A DNA stretch of 5,713 nucleotides, from positions 1-5,713 of the forward strand of contig CAAEDZ010000215.1 of assembly GCA_900754775.1 (NCBI GenBank). Direction: 5' to 3'. The translations under genes and the position numbers were made by a program. Every line of letters starts with the position of its first letter. Within the stretch, counting starts at the first letter, position 1. Under the pieces are notes generated by a model. It had not been told where the DNA came from. It was given only the letters and a program-made list of their open reading frames with translations, and did not search any database. Shown in pieces: positions 1 to 5,713 of the stretch. The DNA comes from Clostridia bacterium. GTDB taxonomy: Bacteria; Bacillota_A; Clostridia; Christensenellales; Aristaeellaceae.

Positions 1-93
1 AGCGCCAAGGACGTCTTGCGCGCTTCGGTGCTCAAGAATATGCTGGAGCAGGTATTTCGCAATCTGGAGGGGGGCGAACGCCATGATGTGTGA
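1..93 (+). CDS. ctsR: CtsR, class III stress-gene repressor (C-terminal 30 residues only)
   Basis: This is the 3' end of a reading frame that enters from the left edge in frame 1 and stops at the TGA at 91-93. The visible peptide begins SAKDVLRASVLKNMLEQVF and ends in GGERHDV. CtsR is a winged-helix repressor of clp and mcs genes, and its C-terminal domain carries an RDxxRA-like helix. Here KDVLRA (residues 3-8 of the visible part), followed by a helical LKNMLEQVF, fits that end of the protein. The call rests on this short match and on position: ctsR is the usual first gene before mcsA-mcsB-clpC. The DNA-binding domain, the promoter and the CtsR operator are outside the window. The last 11 nt overlap the start of mcsA, which implies co-transcription and probably translational coupling. 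The fragment alone would be too short to name without its neighbours. Confidence 0.85.
   Translation, partial: SAKDVLRASVLKNMLEQVFRNLEGGERHDV
66..74 (+). promoter_or_regulatory. Ribosome binding site of mcsA, inside the ctsR coding end
   Basis: The purine run GGAGGGGGG lies 8 nt before the tandem ATGATG at 83-88. It supports starting mcsA there rather than at a later ATG. Either ATG (83 or 86) could be used. The site lies within the last codons of ctsR, so mcsA translation is probably coupled to that of the repressor. Confidence 0.7.
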
Positions 94-658
94 CGAGTGC
101 GGCATCCGGCCCGCGCAGTTTCATTTGACGACCATTTCCGGGGAGGAAAAAACAGAGCGGAATCTCTGCCCCGTGTGCATGGCAAAATATCAAAAGCAGA
201 TACCGGGGCTGGATTTTACCAACCTGGCAGGGCTGATCAGCGGCTTTCTCGAGTCCGCCGCCGCGGCGCGCGACGGCGAGGAACAGGCGGACGAAAACGC
301 CCATCTCACCTGCCCGAACTGCGGCACGACCTACGCCATGTTCCAAAAAAGCGGCATGCTCGGCTGCGCCCAGTGCTATCAGGCGTTCCGCAAGCCGCTG
401 GAAGGGTTGCTGATGCGCGTACACGGCAATACGCAGCACGCCGGCAGGATACCCGGAGGCGTCAAGAGCGACGTTTCCATCCGCATGAACATCGACCGAT
501 TGCGTCAGGACCTTGTCAAGGCCATCGCCGCGGAGGAATACGAGGAGGCCGCGCGTCTGCGCGACCAGATACGCGCCCTCAAGCAGCAGCTCGAGCCGGC
601 GGAAAAGGCGGACAGCGCGCAGAGCGCCGGCGGAGAGGGGGAGAAGGACCATGACTGA
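83..658 (+). CDS. mcsA: McsA, zinc-binding activator of protein arginine kinase McsB
   Basis: The product is 191 residues, close to the usual McsA size (about 185 in Bacillus subtilis). McsA is a cytosolic partner that binds and stimulates McsB and thereby links it to CtsR and ClpC. Four CxxC pairs are visible: C3-C6, C29-C32, C77-C80 and C95-C98, enough for two zinc-ribbon-like sites. Residues 55-75 form an acidic, alanine-rich linker between the two cysteine clusters. A UVR-type helical hairpin covers about residues 137-168, with the core EEYEEAARLRDQ at 151-162. The tail after residue 170 is polar and probably disordered. The start at 83 is supported by a purine-rich ribosome binding site; the second ATG at 86 is equally possible. 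The gene overlaps ctsR by 11 nt and mcsB by 8 nt, a tightly coupled operon arrangement. No key residue is missing. UvrB and UvrC also carry UVR motifs, but the length, the cysteine pattern and the gene order fit only McsA. Confidence 0.96.
   Translation: MMCDECGIRPAQFHLTTISGEEKTERNLCPVCMAKYQKQIPGLDFTNLAGLISGFLESAAAARDGEEQADENAHLTCPNCGTTYAMFQKSGMLGCAQCYQAFRKPLEGLLMRVHGNTQHAGRIPGGVKSDVSIRMNIDRLRQDLVKAIAAEEYEEAARLRDQIRALKQQLEPAEKADSAQSAGGEGEKDHD
632..647 (+). promoter_or_regulatory. Ribosome binding site of mcsB, inside the mcsA coding end
   Basis: A 16-nt purine-only run, GGAGAGGGGGAGAAGG, precedes the ATG at 651. It decides the mcsB start. The same frame stays open upstream to about 513, but that extension would encode an Arg/Ser-rich peptide unlike McsB, and it lies opposite conserved McsA UVR codons in another frame. 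Confidence 0.7.
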
Positions 659-1676
659 CTTTGTGCAGGCGCCCGAGCAGGACGTCGTCATCTCCAGCCG
701 CGTGCGGTTGGCGAGGAACTATCAGGACCTGCCCTTTTCGCCGAAATTGACGCGCGAGGCGGCGGAACAGGTCATCTCCCGCGCCCATGAGGCGATGAAA
801 AACAGCCCCGAGGGCGGCGCGTTCACGCTTCTGCGCGTCAACGACCTCGGCGACGACGAGCGGCGGCGTCTGGTGGAGCATCATCTCATCAGCTACGACC
901 TGCTCAAATACCCGCAGCGCTCGGCGGCGCTGATCTCCTCGGGCGAGACCGTCTCGGTCATGCTCAATGAGGAAGACCATCTGCGCATACAGGGCCTGCT
1001 GCCGGGCATGCAGTTGGAGCGCTCAGCGGAGTTGGCGTTCACCGCCGACGACGCCCTGGGGGCGCAGAGCGTCTACGCCTTCGATCCCCAGTGGGGCTAT
1101 CTCACCAGCTGCCCGACCAACGTGGGCACGGGCATGCGCGCCTCGGCGATGCTGCACCTGCCCGCCATCTCCCAGAGCGGCCAGATCGGCGCCATCATGC
1201 AGGCCGTGGCCAAGCTGGGGCTCACGGTGCGCGGCCTCTACGGCGAGGGCAGCGAGGCGCAGGGCGATCTCTACCAGCTCTCCAATCAGGTGACGCTGGG
1301 CCGCAGCGAGGAGGACGTCATCCGCTCGTTGCAGGCGGCGACGGAGCAGATCGTCGGCCATGAGCGCGCCATGCGCGAACGCGCGGAGAAGAAAGACATG
1401 TACGCCCTGCAGGACAAGCTCCTGCGCTCCTGGGGCGAGGCGGTCAACGCGCGCCTCATGTCCGCCAAGGAGCTGATGCGGCGCTATTCGGACATCCGCT
1501 ACGCCGCCAGCATGGGCTATCTGCACGCGCCGCTGCGGGCGCTCGACTGCCTGATGATGGATCTGCAGCCCGGCTCTCTGGCCGTGCAGGCAGGCAAACT
1601 CATCGGCGAGCGCGAGGGCGAACTGCTGCGCGCGCGCCTGATGCGCGAACAGCTGATCAAGCTGGTCGCGGATTAA
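651..1676 (+). CDS. mcsB: McsB, protein arginine kinase
   Basis: The product is 341 residues; B. subtilis McsB is about 363. McsB transfers the ATP gamma-phosphate to arginine side chains of CtsR and misfolded proteins, marking them for ClpC-ClpP. It belongs to the ATP:guanido phosphotransferase fold but lacks the N-terminal domain of creatine and arginine kinases. Visible motifs are SSRVRLARN at 15-23 (nucleotide-phosphate contacts), NEEDH at 106-110 (with the catalytic carboxylate), CPTNVGTGMRAS at 154-165 (the guanidino kinase signature with the reactive cysteine C154), and GSEAQGDLYQLSNQVTLG at 200-217. The C-terminal part from about 235 on is helical and corresponds to the McsB-specific dimerisation and phosphoarginine-binding domain. 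In that part the reported RDxxRA motif reads GELLRA at 323-328, so its first arginine is absent in this alignment. The ATG at 651 is chosen from the ribosome binding site and from family homology starting just before the SSRVR motif. It overlaps mcsA by 8 nt and is followed by clpC 17 nt later. Confidence 0.97.
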   Translation: MTDFVQAPEQDVVISSRVRLARNYQDLPFSPKLTREAAEQVISRAHEAMKNSPEGGAFTLLRVNDLGDDERRRLVEHHLISYDLLKYPQRSAALISSGETVSVMLNEEDHLRIQGLLPGMQLERSAELAFTADDALGAQSVYAFDPQWGYLTSCPTNVGTGMRASAMLHLPAISQSGQIGAIMQAVAKLGLTVRGLYGEGSEAQGDLYQLSNQVTLGRSEEDVIRSLQAATEQIVGHERAMRERAEKKDMYALQDKLLRSWGEAVNARLMSAKELMRRYSDIRYAASMGYLHAPLRALDCLMMDLQPGSLAVQAGKLIGEREGELLRARLMREQLIKLVAD

Positions 1677-1681
1677 CAAGA

Positions 1682-1690
1682 CGGAGGAAA
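1682..1690 (+). promoter_or_regulatory. Ribosome binding site of clpC
   Basis: CGGAGGAAA lies in the 17-nt gap between mcsB and clpC, with the GGAGG core at 1683-1687 and 6 nt to the ATG at 1694. It is the only Shine-Dalgarno in the operon lying outside a coding region, and it has near-ideal spacing. The gap is too short to hold a separate promoter. Confidence 0.85.
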
Positions 1691-1693
1691 CGC

Positions 1694-4165
1694 ATGGCAT
1701 ACTTTGCGAAATTTACTGAGCGCGGCCAGCGCGCGCTGTTGACGGCGCAGCGCGAGGCAGCGCAGCTGGGCAGGACTTACGTCGGCACGGAGCATCTGCT
1801 CCTCGGCGTACTCAGCGATCCCGGCGCGGCCAGCGTGGTGCTTAAGGGCATCACGCTCGACGCCGCGCGGCAGGAGATCATTCAAATACTCGGCCGCGGC
1901 GACGATGATTCGCCGGTCAGGACGATGGTCTACACCCCGCGCACCAAGAAGGTGCTTGAACAGAGCGTGCGCGAAGCCCGCGAGCTGAAGCAGAACTACG
2001 TCGGCACCGAGCATATCCTGCTGGCGCTGATGCGCGAGCGCGAGGGCGTGGCCGCGCATGTGATGATCAAGATGGGCATGGATTTGGGCAAGGCCCGCGA
2101 GGAACTTCTGCGCGCCCTCAGCGGCGGCGAGGAGAACGCCGCCAGCGCCTCCGCGCAGGAACAGGAGACGCCCGCGCTCGACCAGTTCTCCCGCGATTTG
2201 ACCAAGGCGGCGCAGGCTGGCGAGCTGGACCCGGTTATCGGCCGCGCGCGGGAGATCGAGCGCATCGTGCAGATCCTCTCCCGGCGCACGAAGAACAACC
2301 CCGTACTCATCGGCGAGCCGGGCGTGGGCAAGTCCGCCATCGTCGAAGGGCTGGCGCAGCTCATCGTCGAAGGCAGCATCCCGGAGATACTGCGCGGCAA
2401 GCGCGTGGTCTCGCTGGACCTCGCCGGCATGCTGGCGGGCGCGAAGTACCGCGGCGAATTTGAGGAGCGACTGAAAAACGCCATGGCGGAGATCCGCAAA
2501 TCGGGCAACGTCATCCTCTTCATCGACGAACTTCACACCATCGTCGGCGCCGGTGCGTCCGAGGGCGCCATCGACGCGGCCAACATCCTAAAGCCGCTCC
2601 TGGCGCGCGGAGAGATGCAGTGCATCGGCGCGACGACGCTCAAGGAGTACCACAAGTATATCGAGAAGGATTCGGCGCTGGAGCGCCGCTTCCAGCCCGT
2701 GAACGTCGGCGAGCCCACGCGCGAGGAGTCCGTGCAGATACTGCGCGGCCTGCGCGACCGCTACGAGGCGCACCACCGCGTCCACATCACCGACGAGGCC
2801 ATCCTCGCCGCGGTCAACCTCTCCGACCGCTATATCTCCGACCGCTTTTTGCCGGACAAGGCCATCGACCTTATCGACGAGGCCGCCTCGCGCGTGCGCA
2901 TCAAGGCGTTCACCGCGCCGCCGGACATGAAGGAGCAGGAGACGCGCCTGGAAGCCCTCAGCAAGGAGACCGAGGAGGCCGTGGCGCACGAGGACTTTGA
3001 AAAGGCCGCCAACCTGCGCGACCAGAAAAAGCAGCTGCAGAACGAAATGGCCGAGCGCCGCAAGGAATGGGAGCAGAAGCGCAACTCCAAAGTGGAGACC
3101 GTGGGTGAGGAGGAGGTCGCGGAGATCGTTTCCTCGTGGACGGGCATCCCTGTCAAGCGCATGACCGAGAGCGAAGCCGAACGGCTCATGCACCTTGAAG
3201 ACATCCTCCATCGCCGCGTCATCGGTCAGGAGGAGGCCGTCAAGGCCGTCTCCAAGGCCGTGCGCCGCGCGCGCGCAGGACTAAAGGACCCCAACCGTCC
3301 CATCGGCTCGTTCATCTTCCTCGGCCCCACGGGCGTGGGCAAGACGGAATTGTGCAAGGCGCTGGGTGAGGCGCTCTTTGGCGATGAGGACAGCCTCATC
3401 CGCATCGACATGTCCGAGTATATGGAGAAACACTCCGTCTCGCGCATGATCGGTTCGCCGCCCGGCTACGTCGGCTACGAGGAGGGCGGTCAGCTTACCG
3501 AAAAGGTGCGCCGCAAGCCCTACGCGGTCATCCTCTTCGACGAGGTGGAAAAGGCGCACCCGGACGTGTTCAACGTACTCTTGCAAATTCTGGAAGACGG
3601 CCGTCTCACCGACGGACAGGGCCGCGTGGTGGACTTCAAGAACACCGTGGTGGTCATGACCAGCAACGCCGGGGCGCACACCATCAAAAAGCAGCGCTCC
3701 ATGGGCTTTGGCAGCAGCGCCGGCGATGAAAAGAGCTACGAGGCCATGCGCGAAAACATCATGGACGAAGTCAAGCGCATCTTCCGCCCCGAGTTTTTGA
3801 ACCGCGTGGACGAGATCATCGTCTTCCACGCCCTCGAACAGGAGGAGATCGACCGCATCGCCGCGCTGATGCTCTCCGGCGTGCAAAAGCGCCTGCGCGA
3901 GCGCGACATAGACCTCGAAGTGGACGATTCCGCCCTCAAGCTGCTCAGCGCCGCCGGGTACGACCTGCAATACGGCGCGCGCCCGCTGCGCCGCGCCATC
4001 CAGCGCATGGTGGAAGACGCCCTCAGCGAGGAGATACTCGAAGGCAAGGTCAAGCTCGGCGACCGCGTCTCCATGTCCGCGCAGGACGGCAAGCTCGTCT
4101 TTACGCCGCTGCCTCGGGAGAAGGAGTCCTCAAGCGCCCAGCCCGTCTACCAGAACAACGATTGA
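1694..4165 (+). CDS. clpC: ClpC, Hsp100/Clp AAA+ unfoldase of the ClpCP protease
   Basis: The product is 823 residues (about 810 in B. subtilis). ClpC hexamers unfold substrates with ATP and pass them to ClpP; phosphoarginine-marked proteins are bound by the N-domain. Domains in order: a double Clp-N repeat (about 1-145) with a TEH triplet in each half (E33 and E106, matching the reported phosphoarginine-pocket glutamates); a linker; AAA+ D1 with Walker A GEPGVGKS at 207-214, pore loop KYRG at 251-254, Walker B ending in D278-E279 and arginine fingers R331/R332; a coiled-coil M-domain (about 410-470) with UVR core [12 protein letters not shown] at 433-444; and AAA+ D2 with Walker A GPTGVGKT at 544-551, pore loop GYVGY at 591-595, Walker B ending in D616-E617, MGF at 670-672 as the likely ClpP-docking loop, FLNR at 701-704 and sensor-2 GARPLRR at 761-767. 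The short M-domain and the UVR core separate it from ClpB, and the MGF loop implies a ClpP partner. The tail after 808 is polar. It is the last gene of the operon. All catalytic residues are present. Confidence 0.98.
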   Translation: MAYFAKFTERGQRALLTAQREAAQLGRTYVGTEHLLLGVLSDPGAASVVLKGITLDAARQEIIQILGRGDDDSPVRTMVYTPRTKKVLEQSVREARELKQNYVGTEHILLALMREREGVAAHVMIKMGMDLGKAREELLRALSGGEENAASASAQEQETPALDQFSRDLTKAAQAGELDPVIGRAREIERIVQILSRRTKNNPVLIGEPGVGKSAIVEGLAQLIVEGSIPEILRGKRVVSLDLAGMLAGAKYRGEFEERLKNAMAEIRKSGNVILFIDELHTIVGAGASEGAIDAANILKPLLARGEMQCIGATTLKEYHKYIEKDSALERRFQPVNVGEPTREESVQILRGLRDRYEAHHRVHITDEAILAAVNLSDRYISDRFLPDKAIDLIDEAASRVRIKAFTAPPDMKEQETRLEALSKETEEAVAHEDFEKAANLRDQKKQLQNEMAERRKEWEQKRNSKVETVGEEEVAEIVSSWTGIPVKRMTESEAERLMHLEDILHRRVIGQEEAVKAVSKAVRRARAGLKDPNRPIGSFIFLGPTGVGKTELCKALGEALFGDEDSLIRIDMSEYMEKHSVSRMIGSPPGYVGYEEGGQLTEKVRRKPYAVILFDEVEKAHPDVFNVLLQILEDGRLTDGQGRVVDFKNTVVVMTSNAGAHTIKKQRSMGFGSSAGDEKSYEAMRENIMDEVKRIFRPEFLNRVDEIIVFHALEQEEIDRIAALMLSGVQKRLRERDIDLEVDDSALKLLSAAGYDLQYGARPLRRAIQRMVEDALSEEILEGKVKLGDRVSMSAQDGKLVFTPLPREKESSSAQPVYQNND
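4147..4165. other. 19-nt tail-to-tail overlap of clpC and the PBP gene
   Basis: The clpC stop codon TGA is at 4163-4165 on the plus strand. The PBP stop (TAG on the minus strand) lies at 4147-4149, inside clpC. The shared bases encode the last six clpC sense codons (roughly VYQNND) and, on the other strand, the last five PBP residues QSLFW plus its stop. There is therefore no intergenic DNA in which either transcript could end. Confidence 0.95.
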
Positions 4166-5713
4166 ACCCCCTCGGCTTCCGGGGCGGGCGCCTCTGTCGC
4201 CCCGGGGCTGAGCATCTCTTCGATATGTCCCAATATGCCTCCCGGCGTGTAGCGCACCCGCAGGCTTTCCGCCCCCGTCACCGTTTCGCCCTCCTCGTAG
4301 AGCAGCGCGTGGCGGGGGATAATGCTGTATTCGTGTATCTGCGAAAGGTCCGCCGCGCCGTCGGTGTATTGCAGAACTTCGCCCGCCTTGCCGCGCAGGA
4401 CGGAAACTTCCTCCGCGCGACCATCTGTGTGGCGGATGAGCAGGTATTCGGCGTTTTCATCGCGCGCGGTGAAGCGCAGCACCGGCATCTCGCCCGGGGC
4501 GCTGACCAGTTCCAGATCCGTCACCGGCTCGGGCGCATCCCACTTGCCGCTCATTGCCTGCGGCTCGCGCCCGGCGTAGAACAGCTCGGTTTGCAGGTAT
4601 TTTTCCGGCGTGCGCTCCGCCGCCAGCGCCACGGTCTTGTCCTCTTCAAGCGCCAGCGCGTCGATGACCACGCGGCGCAGCGTATCCGGCGTATCAAAGC
4701 CGCCGCGCAGCCATTCCTCTCCGGCGGAGGCGAGGAAGTTGGCGCACAATCGCGCGGGATAGCTGCTGCCGCCCGCCCAGTCGGGCAGGGAATGCTCCGC
4801 GTCCGGCTCGTCAAAGCCCATCCACACGGCCACGGCCAGCTTCGGCGTGTAGGCCACCGTCCAGGCGTCGCGGTTGCCGCCGCTTTCCATGTCCACCGTT
4901 CCCGTCTTGCCGGCCACGTTCGTCCCCACGGCGCTGAGGGCGTTGGCGCTGCCTTCTGCGGCGGCGGTGCGCAGCATGTCCGTGAGCATGCAGGCGGTCT
5001 CCGCCGAAACGGCCTGCCCTTCCGCCTGCGGCGCCTCATAGAGTACGCGGCCATCGCTGGAGACGATCTTGCGCACTGTGTGCGGCTCCACGCGTTGCCC
5101 GCCGTTGGCGAGGGCGCAGTAGGCGGCGCAGAGGCGGGCGGGGGAGACGCCGTCGGTCATCGAGCCGAGCGCGAGGGCGAGGTCCGCGTCCCGCTCTGCC
5201 GGGGAGATGCCAAAGCGCTCCAACTGCGCGCGCAGGGCGCTGACGCCGACCGCCTCCGCGAGATCGACCGTGGCCACATTGAGCGAGCGGGAGAGCGCCT
5301 CGCGCAGCGTCACTTCGCCGTAGTAGTTGCCTCCGGCGTTGCCGGGCTGATAGCCGCCGGCGAAGACGCGCGGCGTGTCGTCCACAAAGCTGGTGGGCAG
5401 ATAGCCGTAGCCCTCGATGGCGGCAGCATAGGCAGAGACCGGCTTGATGGCGCTGCCGGGCTGCCGCCTGATCTGTGTGGCGCGGTTTAGCCCCAGACGC
5501 ACATCGTAGGTGCGTCCGCCGACAAGGGCCACGATCTCCCCGTTTTCGACGTTCTCCGCCACCAGCGCCGCCTGCGCGGGCGTGCCGTCCGCGGCGGGGT
5601 CGGGGAAGTTGGCGCCATTTTCAAACAGTTCCTCCGCCGCCGTCTGCGCCCCGGTATCCAGCGCCGTGTAGATGGCGTAGCCGCCGGTGAGCAATTCGTC
5701 GCGGCTGATGCCC
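4147..5713 (-). CDS. Class A penicillin-binding protein (PBP1A-like), partial, transpeptidase and C-terminal domains
   Basis: The frame is open to the right edge; upstream of the TTG at 5692-5694 it continues as GISRDE, so the true start is outside and about 521 residues are visible. Positions below count the leucine encoded by that TTG as 1. The segment ISRDELLTGGYAIYTALD is the typical linker strand between the glycosyltransferase and transpeptidase domains of class A PBPs. Penicillin-binding motifs are complete: SAIK at 81-84 (acyl-enzyme serine S81, within RQPGSAIKP), SLN at 137-139 and KTGT at 263-266. These enzymes cross-link peptidoglycan at the outer face of the membrane and are beta-lactam targets. 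Residues about 388-483 have a beta-rich pattern (PVTDLEL, AEYLLIRH, LQYTD, HEYSIIPR) resembling a fibronectin type III domain, as found at the C-terminus of some Firmicutes PBP1 proteins. The tail about 495-509 is Ala/Pro/Glu-rich. The N-terminal membrane anchor and GT51 domain are inferred, not seen. A monofunctional transpeptidase is possible but less likely. It converges on and overlaps clpC, with no functional link implied. Confidence 0.94.
   Translation of the reverse strand, partial: GISRDELLTGGYAIYTALDTGAQTAAEELFENGANFPDPAADGTPAQAALVAENVENGEIVALVGGRTYDVRLGLNRATQIRRQPGSAIKPVSAYAAAIEGYGYLPTSFVDDTPRVFAGGYQPGNAGGNYYGEVTLREALSRSLNVATVDLAEAVGVSALRAQLERFGISPAERDADLALALGSMTDGVSPARLCAAYCALANGGQRVEPHTVRKIVSSDGRVLYEAPQAEGQAVSAETACMLTDMLRTAAAEGSANALSAVGTNVAGKTGTVDMESGGNRDAWTVAYTPKLAVAVWMGFDEPDAEHSLPDWAGGSSYPARLCANFLASAGEEWLRGGFDTPDTLRRVVIDALALEEDKTVALAAERTPEKYLQTELFYAGREPQAMSGKWDAPEPVTDLELVSAPGEMPVLRFTARDENAEYLLIRHTDGRAEEVSVLRGKAGEVLQYTDGAADLSQIHEYSIIPRHALLYEEGETVTGAESLRVRYTPGGILGHIEEMLSPGATEAPAPEAEGVQSLFW
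4179..4205. other. Perfect 8-bp GC-only inverted repeat just after clpC (weak terminator candidate)
   Basis: CCGGGGCG at 4179-4186 pairs perfectly with CGCCCCGG at 4198-4205 across an 11-nt loop, starting 14 nt after the clpC stop. It could form a hairpin in either transcript. Neither side is followed by a run of T, so it is not a classical intrinsic terminator. It lies inside the PBP codons for the Ala/Pro/Glu-rich tail, where GC-rich codons make short inverted repeats common. It may be chance. Confidence 0.3.

Noticed and set aside
513..650. An N-terminal extension of mcsB by 46 codons.
   Set aside because: The extension is Arg/Ser-rich, overlaps the mcsA UVR region in another frame and has no family match. 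The ATG at 651 has a strong ribosome binding site and gives the expected McsB N-terminus.
1677..1693. A possible internal promoter for clpC.
   Set aside because: The gap is only 17 nt and is filled by the ribosome binding site. I saw no convincing -35/-10 pair in the GC-rich end of mcsB.
1673..2536. Long minus-strand open frames opposite clpC and mcsB (for example 1673-2536, 3281-3970 and 1023-1700).
   Set aside because: All lie opposite strongly conserved ClpC or McsB codons and show Leu/Ala/His/Arg-rich compositions without motifs. They are shadows of high GC content.
4167..4184. A second small hairpin (CCCC/GGGG with CGG/CCG and a bulge) just after the clpC stop, as a terminator.
   Set aside because: It has a bulged short stem and a 3-nt loop, competes with the better inverted repeat at 4179-4205 and is not followed by a T run.
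4162..5490. A 442-codon open frame on the plus strand opposite the PBP gene.
   Set aside because: It is antisense to a gene with complete penicillin-binding motifs. Its product is Arg/Ala/His/Gly-rich with no recognisable domain, which is typical of the mirror frame in GC-rich genes.
5692..5694. TTG as the start codon of the PBP.
   Set aside because: The frame continues upstream to the window edge with GISRDE, which is part of the conserved class A linker, so the TTG is an internal leucine codon.

Overview
The window is a GC-rich stretch (strong G/C preference at third codon positions) carrying the classical class III heat-shock operon of Gram-positive bacteria, ctsR-mcsA-mcsB-clpC, followed tail-to-tail by a class A penicillin-binding protein gene on the opposite strand. 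Protein arginine phosphorylation by McsB/McsA together with ClpC and CtsR is a Firmicutes (Bacillota) hallmark. The high GC content and the gene neighbourhood suggest a high-GC member of the Clostridia, but nothing here fixes the genus.

Layout: 1-93 (+) is the last 30 codons of ctsR. 83-658 (+) is mcsA, which overlaps ctsR by 11 nt. 651-1676 (+) is mcsB, which overlaps mcsA by 8 nt. 1694-4165 (+) is clpC, 17 nt after mcsB with a strong ribosome binding site. 4147-5713 (-) is the 3' part of a class A PBP gene: the transpeptidase domain plus a fibronectin-III-like C-terminal domain. Its N-terminal transmembrane and glycosyltransferase part lies beyond the right edge. clpC and the PBP gene overlap by 19 nt at their 3' ends. 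No non-coding stretch is longer than 17 nt, so there are no gene-free regions to describe.

How the genes work together (established for Bacillus and Staphylococcus, inferred here from motif conservation): CtsR represses the operon. McsB, activated by the zinc protein McsA, phosphorylates arginines on CtsR and on damaged proteins. The N-domain of ClpC recognises phosphoarginine and threads the marked proteins into ClpP. The catalytic and ATPase motifs of McsB and ClpC, the four CxxC pairs of McsA and both candidate phosphoarginine pockets of ClpC are intact, so the system looks functional. The PBP is unrelated cell-wall machinery that happens to converge on the operon.

I found no mobile element, CRISPR array, RNA gene or unknown system. 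The points most worth checking are the tail-to-tail overlap with no classical terminator, and the divergent phosphoarginine-binding motif at the C-terminus of McsB.
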